A DNA stretch of 64,000 nt, from contig CANLOY010000011.1 in assembly GCA_947493005.1 (NCBI GenBank), forward strand, positions 39,799 through 103,798, in the 5' to 3' direction. A program made the position numbers and the translations under genes. Positions 57,713-64,000 of the stretch are shown in pieces (position 1 is the stretch's first letter; each line of letters begins with the position of its first letter). This stretch comes from an uncultured Roseivirga sp. Its GTDB lineage: Bacteria > Bacteroidota > Bacteroidia > Cytophagales > Cyclobacteriaceae. Under the pieces are notes generated by a model. That model ran no database searches, was not told the DNA's origin, and saw only the letters and a list, made by a program, of their open reading frames with translations.

Positions 57713-57755
57713 AATAAGAAAGGGTGATCAACTTGATCACCCTTTCTTATTCTAT
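57713..57755. terminator. Bidirectional terminator between convergent M16 and M61 genes
   Basis: A 19-bp perfect inverted repeat (57713-57731 with 57733-57751), AATAAGAAAGGGTGATCAA and its complement around a single C. The A-rich and T-rich ends provide a T-run on both strands. The stop codon of the minus-strand M61 gene (57747-57749) lies inside the stem. Confidence 0.9.
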
Positions 57756-59441
57756 GCACTTCTCAAGCCACCCCTTAAGTAGTTGATGTTGGCTGTTTTG
57801 AATCTGCTCAGATAAGCCGTCCTCGGCATGATAAACTGAAAAGTGATTTTTTTTGCTTGCTTTCAGTGTGGTTTTAACTTTTCTTCCAAATCGGTTAATT
57901 ACCAGATTTAGTTCGTTTTCATTTTCTGAATATGCTTCAATGCTCTTGCCATTAATCGTTTCAATCTCATCAGCTAGGCTAAGCTTACATTCTGCTGGAG
58001 AAGTAGAGCTGATAGCAACAATTTTGTTTTTTTCCAGTTTAAACCCGAAATCCCTTTCGAGAATTTTTTCTGATTCAACCAAATCAAATGAAAGCCCAAA
58101 AGCTGGTAAAAGTTCGCATAGATAATCTTCATAGGGCTGAGTGCCTGAAACAATGTTTTTAAAATAATCATCAAGGGGAGCTTCATAGATGCTTTCAGCA
58201 GCATTTTTATAATCCATGTAACTATACCCAGAGAAGTCCTCGCCATGCCTATTCCACATTAAGCGAATCACATCATCAAGAGACTTTTGGTTGTCGAACT
58301 TAAGACGAATAGTCAAATCAAGTATTAAGGCTGCCAATGCCCCTTCATTATAAATTGAAACCTTCTTTCCAGGAATTCCTTTCTCGTACCCATCTAGCCA
58401 TAGATCAAATGAAGAATCGGCAACTGACATGTTACTGCGGCCTTCATTCTCAAAGTGTCTTTTAAGCAGCTTATTTAATTCTCCTAAGTACTCTTCAAAA
58501 CGGAATACGCCAGACCTTGCCAAAAATAAGTCTCCGTAGTATGTAGTAACTCCTTCAGTGATAAATCCTGTCCGGTGATAATTTTCATTTTGAAAGTTAT
58601 AAGGAGTCATTTCCTTAGGGCGTAATCGGATTACATTCCAGGTATGGAAAAGCTCGTGAGAACTAATCCCTAAAAACTCTTTATACAGTTTTCTATCACC
58701 AAGTTCAGATGAAGGGCCAATGGTGATTACAGTAGAGTTCCAGTGCTCAACCCCATGATAATGTTTGTAGGGTAAGCACTGACATAGAAAATGATAATCA
58801 GAACATGGAAAACTTCCCATAACCTTTACCTGTGTCTTAGTGAATTCAATAAAATCCGTAATTAGCTCCTTGTCAGATTTGGGCATTTCACCCTGTATCC
58901 ATATGTAATAGATACAACCTTCAAATGTATAACTAGCCTTTCTTAAGGAAGCGCTGGCGATTAATGGGCTATCGACAAGTTGATAGTAAGATGGAGAAAT
59001 AAGTTTGTGTTTGTCCTTTTGCTCAAGACCACAAGCAACCTCATAATCATCAGGCAAGTCTAAGTGGATTTCATAAGGATTATAGAGAGAATCTTCAGTA
59101 TAAAGAGTACAGTTAATAAAGTTGATGTACAATTGTTGGTCATCTAGCCATGAGTTTCCGGCATCCATTTCGAATGCATAATATTCGTATACAACTGAGA
59201 CTAATCCTGGCTTATTCTTAAGTTGCCATGAGCTTTTATCTACTTTATTTACCTCAATTTCATTGTGAGTTTCATCGAAAGCTTTTAGATATTTGATCCG
59301 TTTAGCAAAGTTCTGAATCTGATATCTGCCAGGCCTCCAATTCGGTAAGTGCAAAACAGTGTTCGCCTTTAATGCCTCAAAGGTTAGTTTAAACTCAATG
59401 AAGTGCGAATTGGGGTTGGAAAAAGAAATATTATATTTCAT
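57747..59441 (-). CDS. M61 family aminopeptidase with PDZ domain
   Basis: The 564-residue protein shows no clear signal peptide. The N-terminal beta-domain (about 1-160) is typical of M61 glycyl aminopeptidases. The catalytic domain has HELFH (His262, Glu263, His266) in ISSHELFHTWNVIRLRPKE, and the third ligand is expected in EGVTTYYGDLFLARSG. The C-terminal PDZ domain (about 455-525) includes KIVAISSTSPAECKLSLADE and EIETINGKSI. The family removes N-terminal Gly/Ala from peptides. The gene is convergent with the M16 pair and divergent from rpmH. Confidence 0.92.
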   Translation of the reverse strand: MKYNISFSNPNSHFIEFKLTFEALKANTVLHLPNWRPGRYQIQNFAKRIKYLKAFDETHNEIEVNKVDKSSWQLKNKPGLVSVVYEYYAFEMDAGNSWLDDQQLYINFINCTLYTEDSLYNPYEIHLDLPDDYEVACGLEQKDKHKLISPSYYQLVDSPLIASASLRKASYTFEGCIYYIWIQGEMPKSDKELITDFIEFTKTQVKVMGSFPCSDYHFLCQCLPYKHYHGVEHWNSTVITIGPSSELGDRKLYKEFLGISSHELFHTWNVIRLRPKEMTPYNFQNENYHRTGFITEGVTTYYGDLFLARSGVFRFEEYLGELNKLLKRHFENEGRSNMSVADSSFDLWLDGYEKGIPGKKVSIYNEGALAALILDLTIRLKFDNQKSLDDVIRLMWNRHGEDFSGYSYMDYKNAAESIYEAPLDDYFKNIVSGTQPYEDYLCELLPAFGLSFDLVESEKILERDFGFKLEKNKIVAISSTSPAECKLSLADEIETINGKSIEAYSENENELNLVINRFGRKVKTTLKASKKNHFSVYHAEDGLSEQIQNSQHQLLKGWLEKCIE

Positions 59442-59486
59442 AGTGTTCAGACGAATAGATTAAAACTAAACAATTTTGAACACACG

Positions 59487-59517
59487 TTGGTAAAAAAGAA
59501 AAAGCTATCTATCTTTG
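59487..59517 (+). promoter_or_regulatory. rpmH promoter (Bacteroidota type)
   Basis: TTG at 59487-59489, a 20-nt spacer, and TATCTTTG at 59510-59517 give a textbook Bacteroidota -33/-7 pair. It lies 31 nt before the rpmH ATG and likely drives rpmH-rnpA and perhaps the genes beyond. Confidence 0.85.
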
Positions 59518-59548
59518 CAGTCCTTTTTGAGAGAAAGATAAAGAAACG

Positions 59549-59707
59549 ATGAAAAGAACATTTCAACCTTCGCAGAGAAAGAGAAAAAATAAGCACGGAT
59601 TCAGATCTAGAATGGAGTCTGCTAATGGTAGAAGCGTCTTAGCTAGACGTAGAGCTAAAGGAAGACATAAGCTTACCGTTTCTGACGAAAAAAATCACGG
59701 TAAATAA
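59549..59707 (+). CDS. rpmH: 50S ribosomal protein L34
   Basis: A 52-residue basic protein with the universal L34 start [20 protein letters not shown] and the conserved middle [16 protein letters not shown]. The tail ([10 protein letters not shown]) extends slightly beyond the E. coli form, as is usual in this phylum. It is a component of the large ribosomal subunit. The rnpA gene follows 26 nt later, the classic rpmH-rnpA pairing, but no dnaA or yidC/yidD is visible here. Confidence 0.97.
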   Translation: MKRTFQPSQRKRKNKHGFRSRMESANGRSVLARRRAKGRHKLTVSDEKNHGK

Positions 59708-59733
59708 TTCTGTGTTTCTGAGGTTTCATTAAT

Positions 59734-60141
59734 TTGAACCTATTGTCAGAATCTACTACATCCAATTTGAAATTTACTTTCCCCAAGTCGGAAAGACTAC
59801 ATAGTAAAAAATTAATTCAGGAGCTTTTTACCGAAGGCTCCTCTTTTTATTTATACCCTTTCAAACTCATATACCTTAAGCAACCTGATGCTGAGTCAGA
59901 TCAGGTACTGATTTCTGTATCGAAGAAGAAATTCAAGCATGCAGTAACTCGAAACCTCATTAAAAGACGGATCAAAGAAGCTTACCGTCTGAATAAACAT
60001 TTAATTTCTCATAAAGACGATGCCTCTGACAAAGTGTTGATTGGTTATATTTATACAGGTAAAGAAGTTTTACCTTACCAATTGATCGAAGCTAAACTAA
60101 AGAAAAGCCTTTATCGTTTGATCAAGGAGTTAGCAGATTAA
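59734..60141 (+). CDS. rnpA: Ribonuclease P protein component
   Basis: The product (up to 135 residues) is the protein subunit of RNase P, which matures tRNA 5' ends. The family motif KKKFKHAVTRNLIKRRIKEA is clear, as is the opening FPKSERLHSKKLIQELF. No in-frame ATG exists between the upstream stop codon (59719-59721) and this conserved region. Translation must use TTG at 59734, 59743 or 59767, or perhaps ATT at 59728. TTG at 59767 gives an N-terminus (MKFTFPKSERLHSKK) that best fits homologues. The next gene, ctpA, starts 15 nt after the stop. Confidence 0.95.
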   Translation: MNLLSESTTSNLKFTFPKSERLHSKKLIQELFTEGSSFYLYPFKLIYLKQPDAESDQVLISVSKKKFKHAVTRNLIKRRIKEAYRLNKHLISHKDDASDKVLIGYIYTGKEVLPYQLIEAKLKKSLYRLIKELAD

Positions 60142-60156
60142 TCTTAACCCAGCATT

Positions 60157-61815
60157 ATGAGGAGATTCAATATGAAGAAGAGGTACATGATACTGACTGG
60201 TTTGTCCGTCTTTCTGTTATGGTCATTTACAAACCCACAAAATGATAAGTATTTCGAAATACTGAAGAACCTTGACATTTTCGCTACAATGTATAAGGAG
60301 GTTAATGCGAATTATGTAGATGATATCAATCCAAATACCATTATGGAAACGGGCATTGATGCTATGCTTTCCTCATTGGATCCTTATACCGTCTATTACC
60401 CGGAAGATCAAATTGAAGATGTAAGAACTGAAAACACCGGGCAATATGGAGGAATTGGTGCTGTGGTAGGAGAGAAGTATGACGGCAAAGTAATGATCGT
60501 GATGCCAAACAAGGGGTTTGCTGCAGATCGTGCTGGACTCAAAAGAGGGGATGAAATCATTTCAATTAATGGTATCGATGTTAAAGAAGACTACGATAAG
60601 GCAGCACAATACCTGAGAGGTCAGACAGCCTCTAAGCTGAACTTACAAATTGATAGACCAAAGGAGGGGCTTCTGGATATAGAGGTAGAGCTGGAGAAGA
60701 TTGAATTACCTAATGTGCCGTATTTTGGAATGGTTAGTGAAGATGTTGGGTTGATCAAATTAACCGGGTTTAGAGACAAGGCATCAAAAGAAGTAAAGTC
60801 CGCACTCAGAAAGTTAAAGAAAGAAGGTGCCGAAAAAATCATTTTGGATTTGAGAGGAAATGGAGGCGGTCTTCTAAATGAAGCCGTAAACATTTCTAAC
60901 ATTTTTATCGATAAGGACAGACTGGTGGTAACAACAAAAGGGAAGTTGAAAGAAATGAATGCCACGTATAAAACACTAAACACTGCTACCGATACAGATA
61001 TTCCGTTAGTCGTTTTAATAAACAGTTCCAGCGCTTCCGCCTCCGAAATTGTAGCAGGAACAATGCAAGATTATGATAGAGGGGTATTGATTGGTAGAAA
61101 ATCATTTGGAAAAGGCCTTGTACAAAGAACAATGCCGCTTTCTTATAATTCCCAAATGAAGGTAACAATTGCCAAGTATTATACGCCAAGTGGCCGTTGT
61201 ATTCAGGCAATTGATTACAGTAGTCGTAACCCGGATGGAAGTGTGGGAGCAATTTCAGACTCATTGAAAACAGCATTCCAAACGGATAATGGAAGAGTAG
61301 TATATGATGGAGGGGGAGTCGATCCGGATTTTAATATAGGGTTAAGGGAACTGTCACCTATTACAATCTCACTTCTTCAGTCTGATTTGTTCTTTAGGTT
61401 TGGAAATGAGTATACTGGAGTAATCAATCCTGCTGAGTCTGCGGAGGAGTTCTCTGTTAGTATTGAGCTTTTTGTTGCTTTTAGAACTTGGTTGGCTACT
61501 CAAACATTGGACTATACATCTTTATTGCAAGAGGAGATTGAAAGATTTAAACTAGCGGCAGAAGAGTCGGGAGAGATTGAAAAGGTAAAGGCACAAATAG
61601 GCCAAATGGAAGCTATTGCGTCAAATAACCTTGAGGTAGATTTAGAAGCAAGCAAAGATGAAATATCGGCATTCTTGAAACAAGAATTTGTGTCAAGAAT
61701 GCTTTTGGAAGAAGGTAGATTAGAAGCATCTTTTGAAGTAGATTCAGATGTAAAAAAGGCAATAGAAGTGCTATCTGACTCCAATATTTATCAGGCCACT
61801 TTGAGTGGGAACTGA
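60157..61815 (+). CDS. ctpA: S41 carboxy-terminal processing peptidase
   Basis: A 552-residue periplasmic serine protease. The N-terminus is a signal or anchor (residues about 7-22, ILTGLSVFLLWSFT). A PDZ domain (about 90-175) includes IGAVVGEKYDGKVMIV and KRGDEIISING. The S41 core has LDLRGNGGGLLNEAV and NSSSASASEIVAGTMQD with catalytic Ser294, and general base Lys319 in KSFGKGLVQR, 25 residues later as in Prc. ATG at 60157 and Met6 (60172) are both possible starts. CtpA-type enzymes trim C-termini of envelope proteins. It sits inside the rpmH operon, 7 nt before the permease gene. Confidence 0.93.
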   Translation: MRRFNMKKRYMILTGLSVFLLWSFTNPQNDKYFEILKNLDIFATMYKEVNANYVDDINPNTIMETGIDAMLSSLDPYTVYYPEDQIEDVRTENTGQYGGIGAVVGEKYDGKVMIVMPNKGFAADRAGLKRGDEIISINGIDVKEDYDKAAQYLRGQTASKLNLQIDRPKEGLLDIEVELEKIELPNVPYFGMVSEDVGLIKLTGFRDKASKEVKSALRKLKKEGAEKIILDLRGNGGGLLNEAVNISNIFIDKDRLVVTTKGKLKEMNATYKTLNTATDTDIPLVVLINSSSASASEIVAGTMQDYDRGVLIGRKSFGKGLVQRTMPLSYNSQMKVTIAKYYTPSGRCIQAIDYSSRNPDGSVGAISDSLKTAFQTDNGRVVYDGGGVDPDFNIGLRELSPITISLLQSDLFFRFGNEYTGVINPAESAEEFSVSIELFVAFRTWLATQTLDYTSLLQEEIERFKLAAEESGEIEKVKAQIGQMEAIASNNLEVDLEASKDEISAFLKQEFVSRMLLEEGRLEASFEVDSDVKKAIEVLSDSNIYQATLSGN

Positions 61816-61822
61816 TCTCTTC

Positions 61823-62638
61823 ATGCTTCAACAATTACTGCTGCTTTTTATAATAGGTCTTGCTGGAGGTTTCCTGGCGGGGCTTTTGGGAATAGGAGGT
61901 GGTGCAATGTACATATTGATCCTGCCTCACTTGCTCCTTGATATGGGCTTTCCTCAAGAAGAAATCGTTCAATATACAGTAGCTAACTCTCTATTTGGAA
62001 CCACCTTTGCTGCATTGTCAGGAAATATTGCCCTAATTAAACGGAATGAGTTTTATTGGAAAGAGGTCTTACTGATTGGTTTGTCTGGAACTTTTTGCTC
62101 CATACTAATTTTACATTTCTTGGTAAATACAGGTTCTTACCAAAAAACACAGTTTAATATCGTTGTTATTGCAATTATGGTCTATATAGTCATAGTGACA
62201 ATTATTCAGTCCAAAAGACCGGTCGGAGGTCAATATGAGAAAAAAGCATCAATCCTTGGGTTAGGAAGTACAGGTATGGGAGCTGGAATTGTGTCAGCGC
62301 TTTCTGGGTTAGGAGGGGGGACAGTTATTATCCCTATACTTAATTCTGGTTTTAAATTATCTATGCATAAGGCAAAAGCGATCTCTCTTGGAGTAATCTT
62401 CATTACCTCCCTATCACTTTCTCTTTTTAATCTTTTTGAGAAACCAATGATTGATTATACAAATCAGAATACAGGTTATATTGTCTGGCCTTTAGCTATT
62501 GCATTGTCACTAGGAGTGATGATTGCATCACCATTCGGAGTTAAGGTAGCTCGGAACTTATCAAATAAAGTAATCAGTTATATCTTTGTGTTTTTTGTTT
62601 TGGTAGTGATTGTAGATAAAATGGTTCAATTGATCTGA
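61823..62638 (+). CDS. TauE/SafE family membrane permease
   Basis: A 271-residue polytopic inner-membrane protein. The ATG at 61823 is preferred over a GTG at 61805 that overlaps ctpA. It shows the family's two-fold repeat: GLAGGFLAGLLGIGGGAMYI near the N-terminus and GAGIVSALSGLGGGTVIIPI in the middle, each followed by more hydrophobic helices, about seven or eight in all. Family members are proposed sulfite or organosulfonate exporters; the substrate here is unknown. The next gene, tsaB, starts 8 nt later. Confidence 0.9.
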   Translation: MLQQLLLLFIIGLAGGFLAGLLGIGGGAMYILILPHLLLDMGFPQEEIVQYTVANSLFGTTFAALSGNIALIKRNEFYWKEVLLIGLSGTFCSILILHFLVNTGSYQKTQFNIVVIAIMVYIVIVTIIQSKRPVGGQYEKKASILGLGSTGMGAGIVSALSGLGGGTVIIPILNSGFKLSMHKAKAISLGVIFITSLSLSLFNLFEKPMIDYTNQNTGYIVWPLAIALSLGVMIASPFGVKVARNLSNKVISYIFVFFVLVVIVDKMVQLI

Positions 62639-62646
62639 ACTTCAAT

Positions 62647-63333
62647 ATGGCAGTAATCCTTAGTATAGAAACTTCGACAACCGTTTGCTCAGTAGCACTC
62701 ACAGATGGAAATAATGTTGTGGCTTCAGAAAAACTATTTCTGGAGAAGTCACACTCCAATCTCCTCACCGTGATTATTGAAAGTATTTTAGACCAGAGCA
62801 ATCTTGCTAAAGAGCAGTTAGATGCTGTAGCTGTATCTGAAGGGCCAGGTTCTTATACTGGTTTAAGAATTGGAGTGTCTACCGCAAAAGGACTTTGTTA
62901 TGCTTTAGAAATCCCTTTGATTTCAGTAAGTACCCTAGAGGCAATGGCATTTGAAGTAAATAAGTTCAATACAGAAAGTTTTCTCTTAGTGCCGATGATA
63001 GACGCACGGAGAATGGAGGTATATACAGCTACTTATGATGCTAAGTTGGAAAAACTTAATGAGGTAAATGCTATGATCTTGGGCGAGAATAGTTTTAAGG
63101 AAACATTGAGTGATAAAAAAGTGTTGTTCTTTGGAAATGGTGCAGATAAGTTCAAACCCTTGATAGAGAGTAATAGTAATTCTAGGTTTTTATCAGATGT
63201 TTCACCCTCAGCTTGGGCCATAGGCCTTTTAGCGTTTGAAAAGTACCAAAAGGAAAATTTTAAGGATGTGGCGTACTTTGAGCCCTTCTACCTGAAGGAG
63301 TTTAGAGCTACTACACCAAAGGCGTTGTTGTAA
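62647..63333 (+). CDS. tsaB: tRNA threonylcarbamoyladenosine biosynthesis protein TsaB
   Basis: A 228-residue ASKHA-fold protein with ILSIETSTTVCSVAL at the start, then LEKSHSNLL and SEGPGSYTGLRIGVSTAKGL, the hallmark of TsaB. TsaB partners TsaD and TsaE to put the t6A modification on ANN-reading tRNAs; it is the non-catalytic paralogue of TsaD. Its stop is immediately followed by the next start with no gap. Confidence 0.95.
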   Translation: MAVILSIETSTTVCSVALTDGNNVVASEKLFLEKSHSNLLTVIIESILDQSNLAKEQLDAVAVSEGPGSYTGLRIGVSTAKGLCYALEIPLISVSTLEAMAFEVNKFNTESFLLVPMIDARRMEVYTATYDAKLEKLNEVNAMILGENSFKETLSDKKVLFFGNGADKFKPLIESNSNSRFLSDVSPSAWAIGLLAFEKYQKENFKDVAYFEPFYLKEFRATTPKALL

Positions 63334-63855
63334 ATGGAAAGAGAAATAATAAATAGAGTTGCTAACAGCCCATTGGTTTCTTTAGACCTTGAAGAATTCT
63401 ATCATACCGGGGAACGAATAGAATATGATATTGCTCAGAATCTTTTTCAAGGCATGATTCTAAAAGAGAAAGATTTCAGGGCTTTCGTTAAAGAGCACGA
63501 CTGGTCTCAATACAAAGGAAAGAATATTGCTCTGATGTGTTCAGCGGAAGCCATTGTACCTACCTGGGCCTATATGCTTTTAACAACCAGATTGGAAGGT
63601 GTAGCAAATCTCATGGTAATGGGCTCAAGAGAAACGTTAGAATTTGCCCTTTTTCAGCAAGCACTATCCAAAATTGACTTGGAAGAGCTTAGAGATAGGC
63701 CTGTAGTTGTAAAAGGGTGCGGAAAGCTACCTGTTCCAGAATCTGCATATGTGGAAGTGGCCAGACTTTTAAAACCAGTTGTAAAGAGCTTAATGTATGG
63801 TGAACCATGCAGTACAGTGCCACTTTACAAGAAACCGAAATCAGCTAAAAACTAG
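63334..63855 (+). CDS. DUF2480 family protein
   Basis: A 173-residue soluble protein of the DUF2480 family, widespread in Bacteroidota and of unknown function. It begins MEREIINRVANSPLVSLDLE and contains CSAEAIVPTWAYMLL and VVVKGCGKLPVPESAY. The family has conserved Cys residues; here Cys69 and Cys129, plus one in EPCSTVPLY, are candidates for a metal or redox site. It starts directly after the tsaB stop codon, so it is very likely co-translated. Confidence 0.9.
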   Translation: MEREIINRVANSPLVSLDLEEFYHTGERIEYDIAQNLFQGMILKEKDFRAFVKEHDWSQYKGKNIALMCSAEAIVPTWAYMLLTTRLEGVANLMVMGSRETLEFALFQQALSKIDLEELRDRPVVVKGCGKLPVPESAYVEVARLLKPVVKSLMYGEPCSTVPLYKKPKSAKN

Positions 63856-63901
63856 GCCGTCAGTCACTTAAGAAATTATTTAAAAAATCTCTTACAAAAG
63901 C

Positions 63902-63933
63902 TTGGTCAGATTGAATTAACCTGTTTACCTTTG
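63902..63933 (+). promoter_or_regulatory. Strong promoter at the right edge
   Basis: TTG at 63902-63904, a 21-nt spacer and TACCTTTG at 63926-63933 match the Bacteroidota consensus. The following 67 nt (GCGCTCCC..., AGAGGTTTGAGAGGTTTTAAAAAA) contain no start codon with an open frame before the window ends. It could be the leader of an rRNA or tRNA operon lying outside, which is a guess. Confidence 0.7.
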
Positions 63934-64000
63934 CGCTCCCATCGGACGGGAATGGGGTTAATTTTTTGGAATGTTGAGAGGTTTGAGAGGTTTTAAAAAA

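Noticed and set aside
59549..60141. Replication origin next to rpmH-rnpA
   Set aside because: There is no dnaA, no cluster of DnaA boxes that I could see and no yidC/yidD. In this phylum rpmH-rnpA need not be near oriC.

Overview
The window looks like a chromosomal segment from a Bacteroidota bacterium, most probably a Cytophagales-type (Fulvivirga/Flammeovirga-like) gliding or surface-associated organism. The pointers are an AT-rich genome, type IX secretion (T9SS) hallmarks (a type-B C-terminal sorting domain, a PorP/SprF-family protein and a TPR-PD40-OmpA protein), a DUF2480 protein, and promoters of the Bacteroidota form TTG-N20/21-TANNTTTG upstream of rpmH and at the right edge. I cannot assign a genus.

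Left edge (1-3550): a coiled-coil/beta-barrel exported protein, an unrecognised 135-residue protein and a lipoprotein. The gaps between them carry seven copies of a small palindrome (core GTAGTT-TGT-AACTAC) that occur nowhere else I could find in the window.

Centre (3554-46830, all on the minus strand): in transcription order, a 1225-residue hybrid kinase (GAF-PAS3-GAF-HisKA-HATPase-REC-Hpt), two tandem REC-histidine kinase paralogues, a 33.4-kb gene for an 11,145-residue secreted protein, a PorP/SprF protein and an OmpA/PD40 protein. The giant protein reads signal peptide, seven FG-GAP/VCBS repeats, ASPIC/UnbV, cadherin-like repeats, a calcium-binding/carbohydrate-binding-like cassette, more cadherin-like repeats, 67 tandem DUF11 repeats and a type-B T9SS sorting domain. 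The last three genes are packed 12 and 3 nt apart and form a plausible secretion/anchoring operon. The kinases upstream may control it; that part is inference.

The DUF11 array is hierarchical. Repeats 1-48 form twelve blocks of four with a near-exact period of 1440-1449 nt, and diagnostic features recur 24 repeats apart (about 8.67 kb). One of the tandem kinases has lost its phosphoacceptor histidine (Ser192), while its neighbour keeps it (His198).

Right part (47074-64000): tRNA-Val(GAC) and tRNA-Pro(GGG) with a strong bidirectional terminator; a small membrane protein; an M1 metallopeptidase; a metallo-beta-lactamase-fold protein with a changed metal motif; a glycerophosphodiesterase; a GNAT-like protein followed by a PfkB/adenosine-kinase-like sugar kinase; an M16 protease pair; and an M61 aminopeptidase. 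A housekeeping operon follows: rpmH (52 codons)-rnpA (no ATG start)-ctpA-tauE/safE-tsaB-DUF2480. The window ends just after a strong promoter-like sequence whose gene lies outside.
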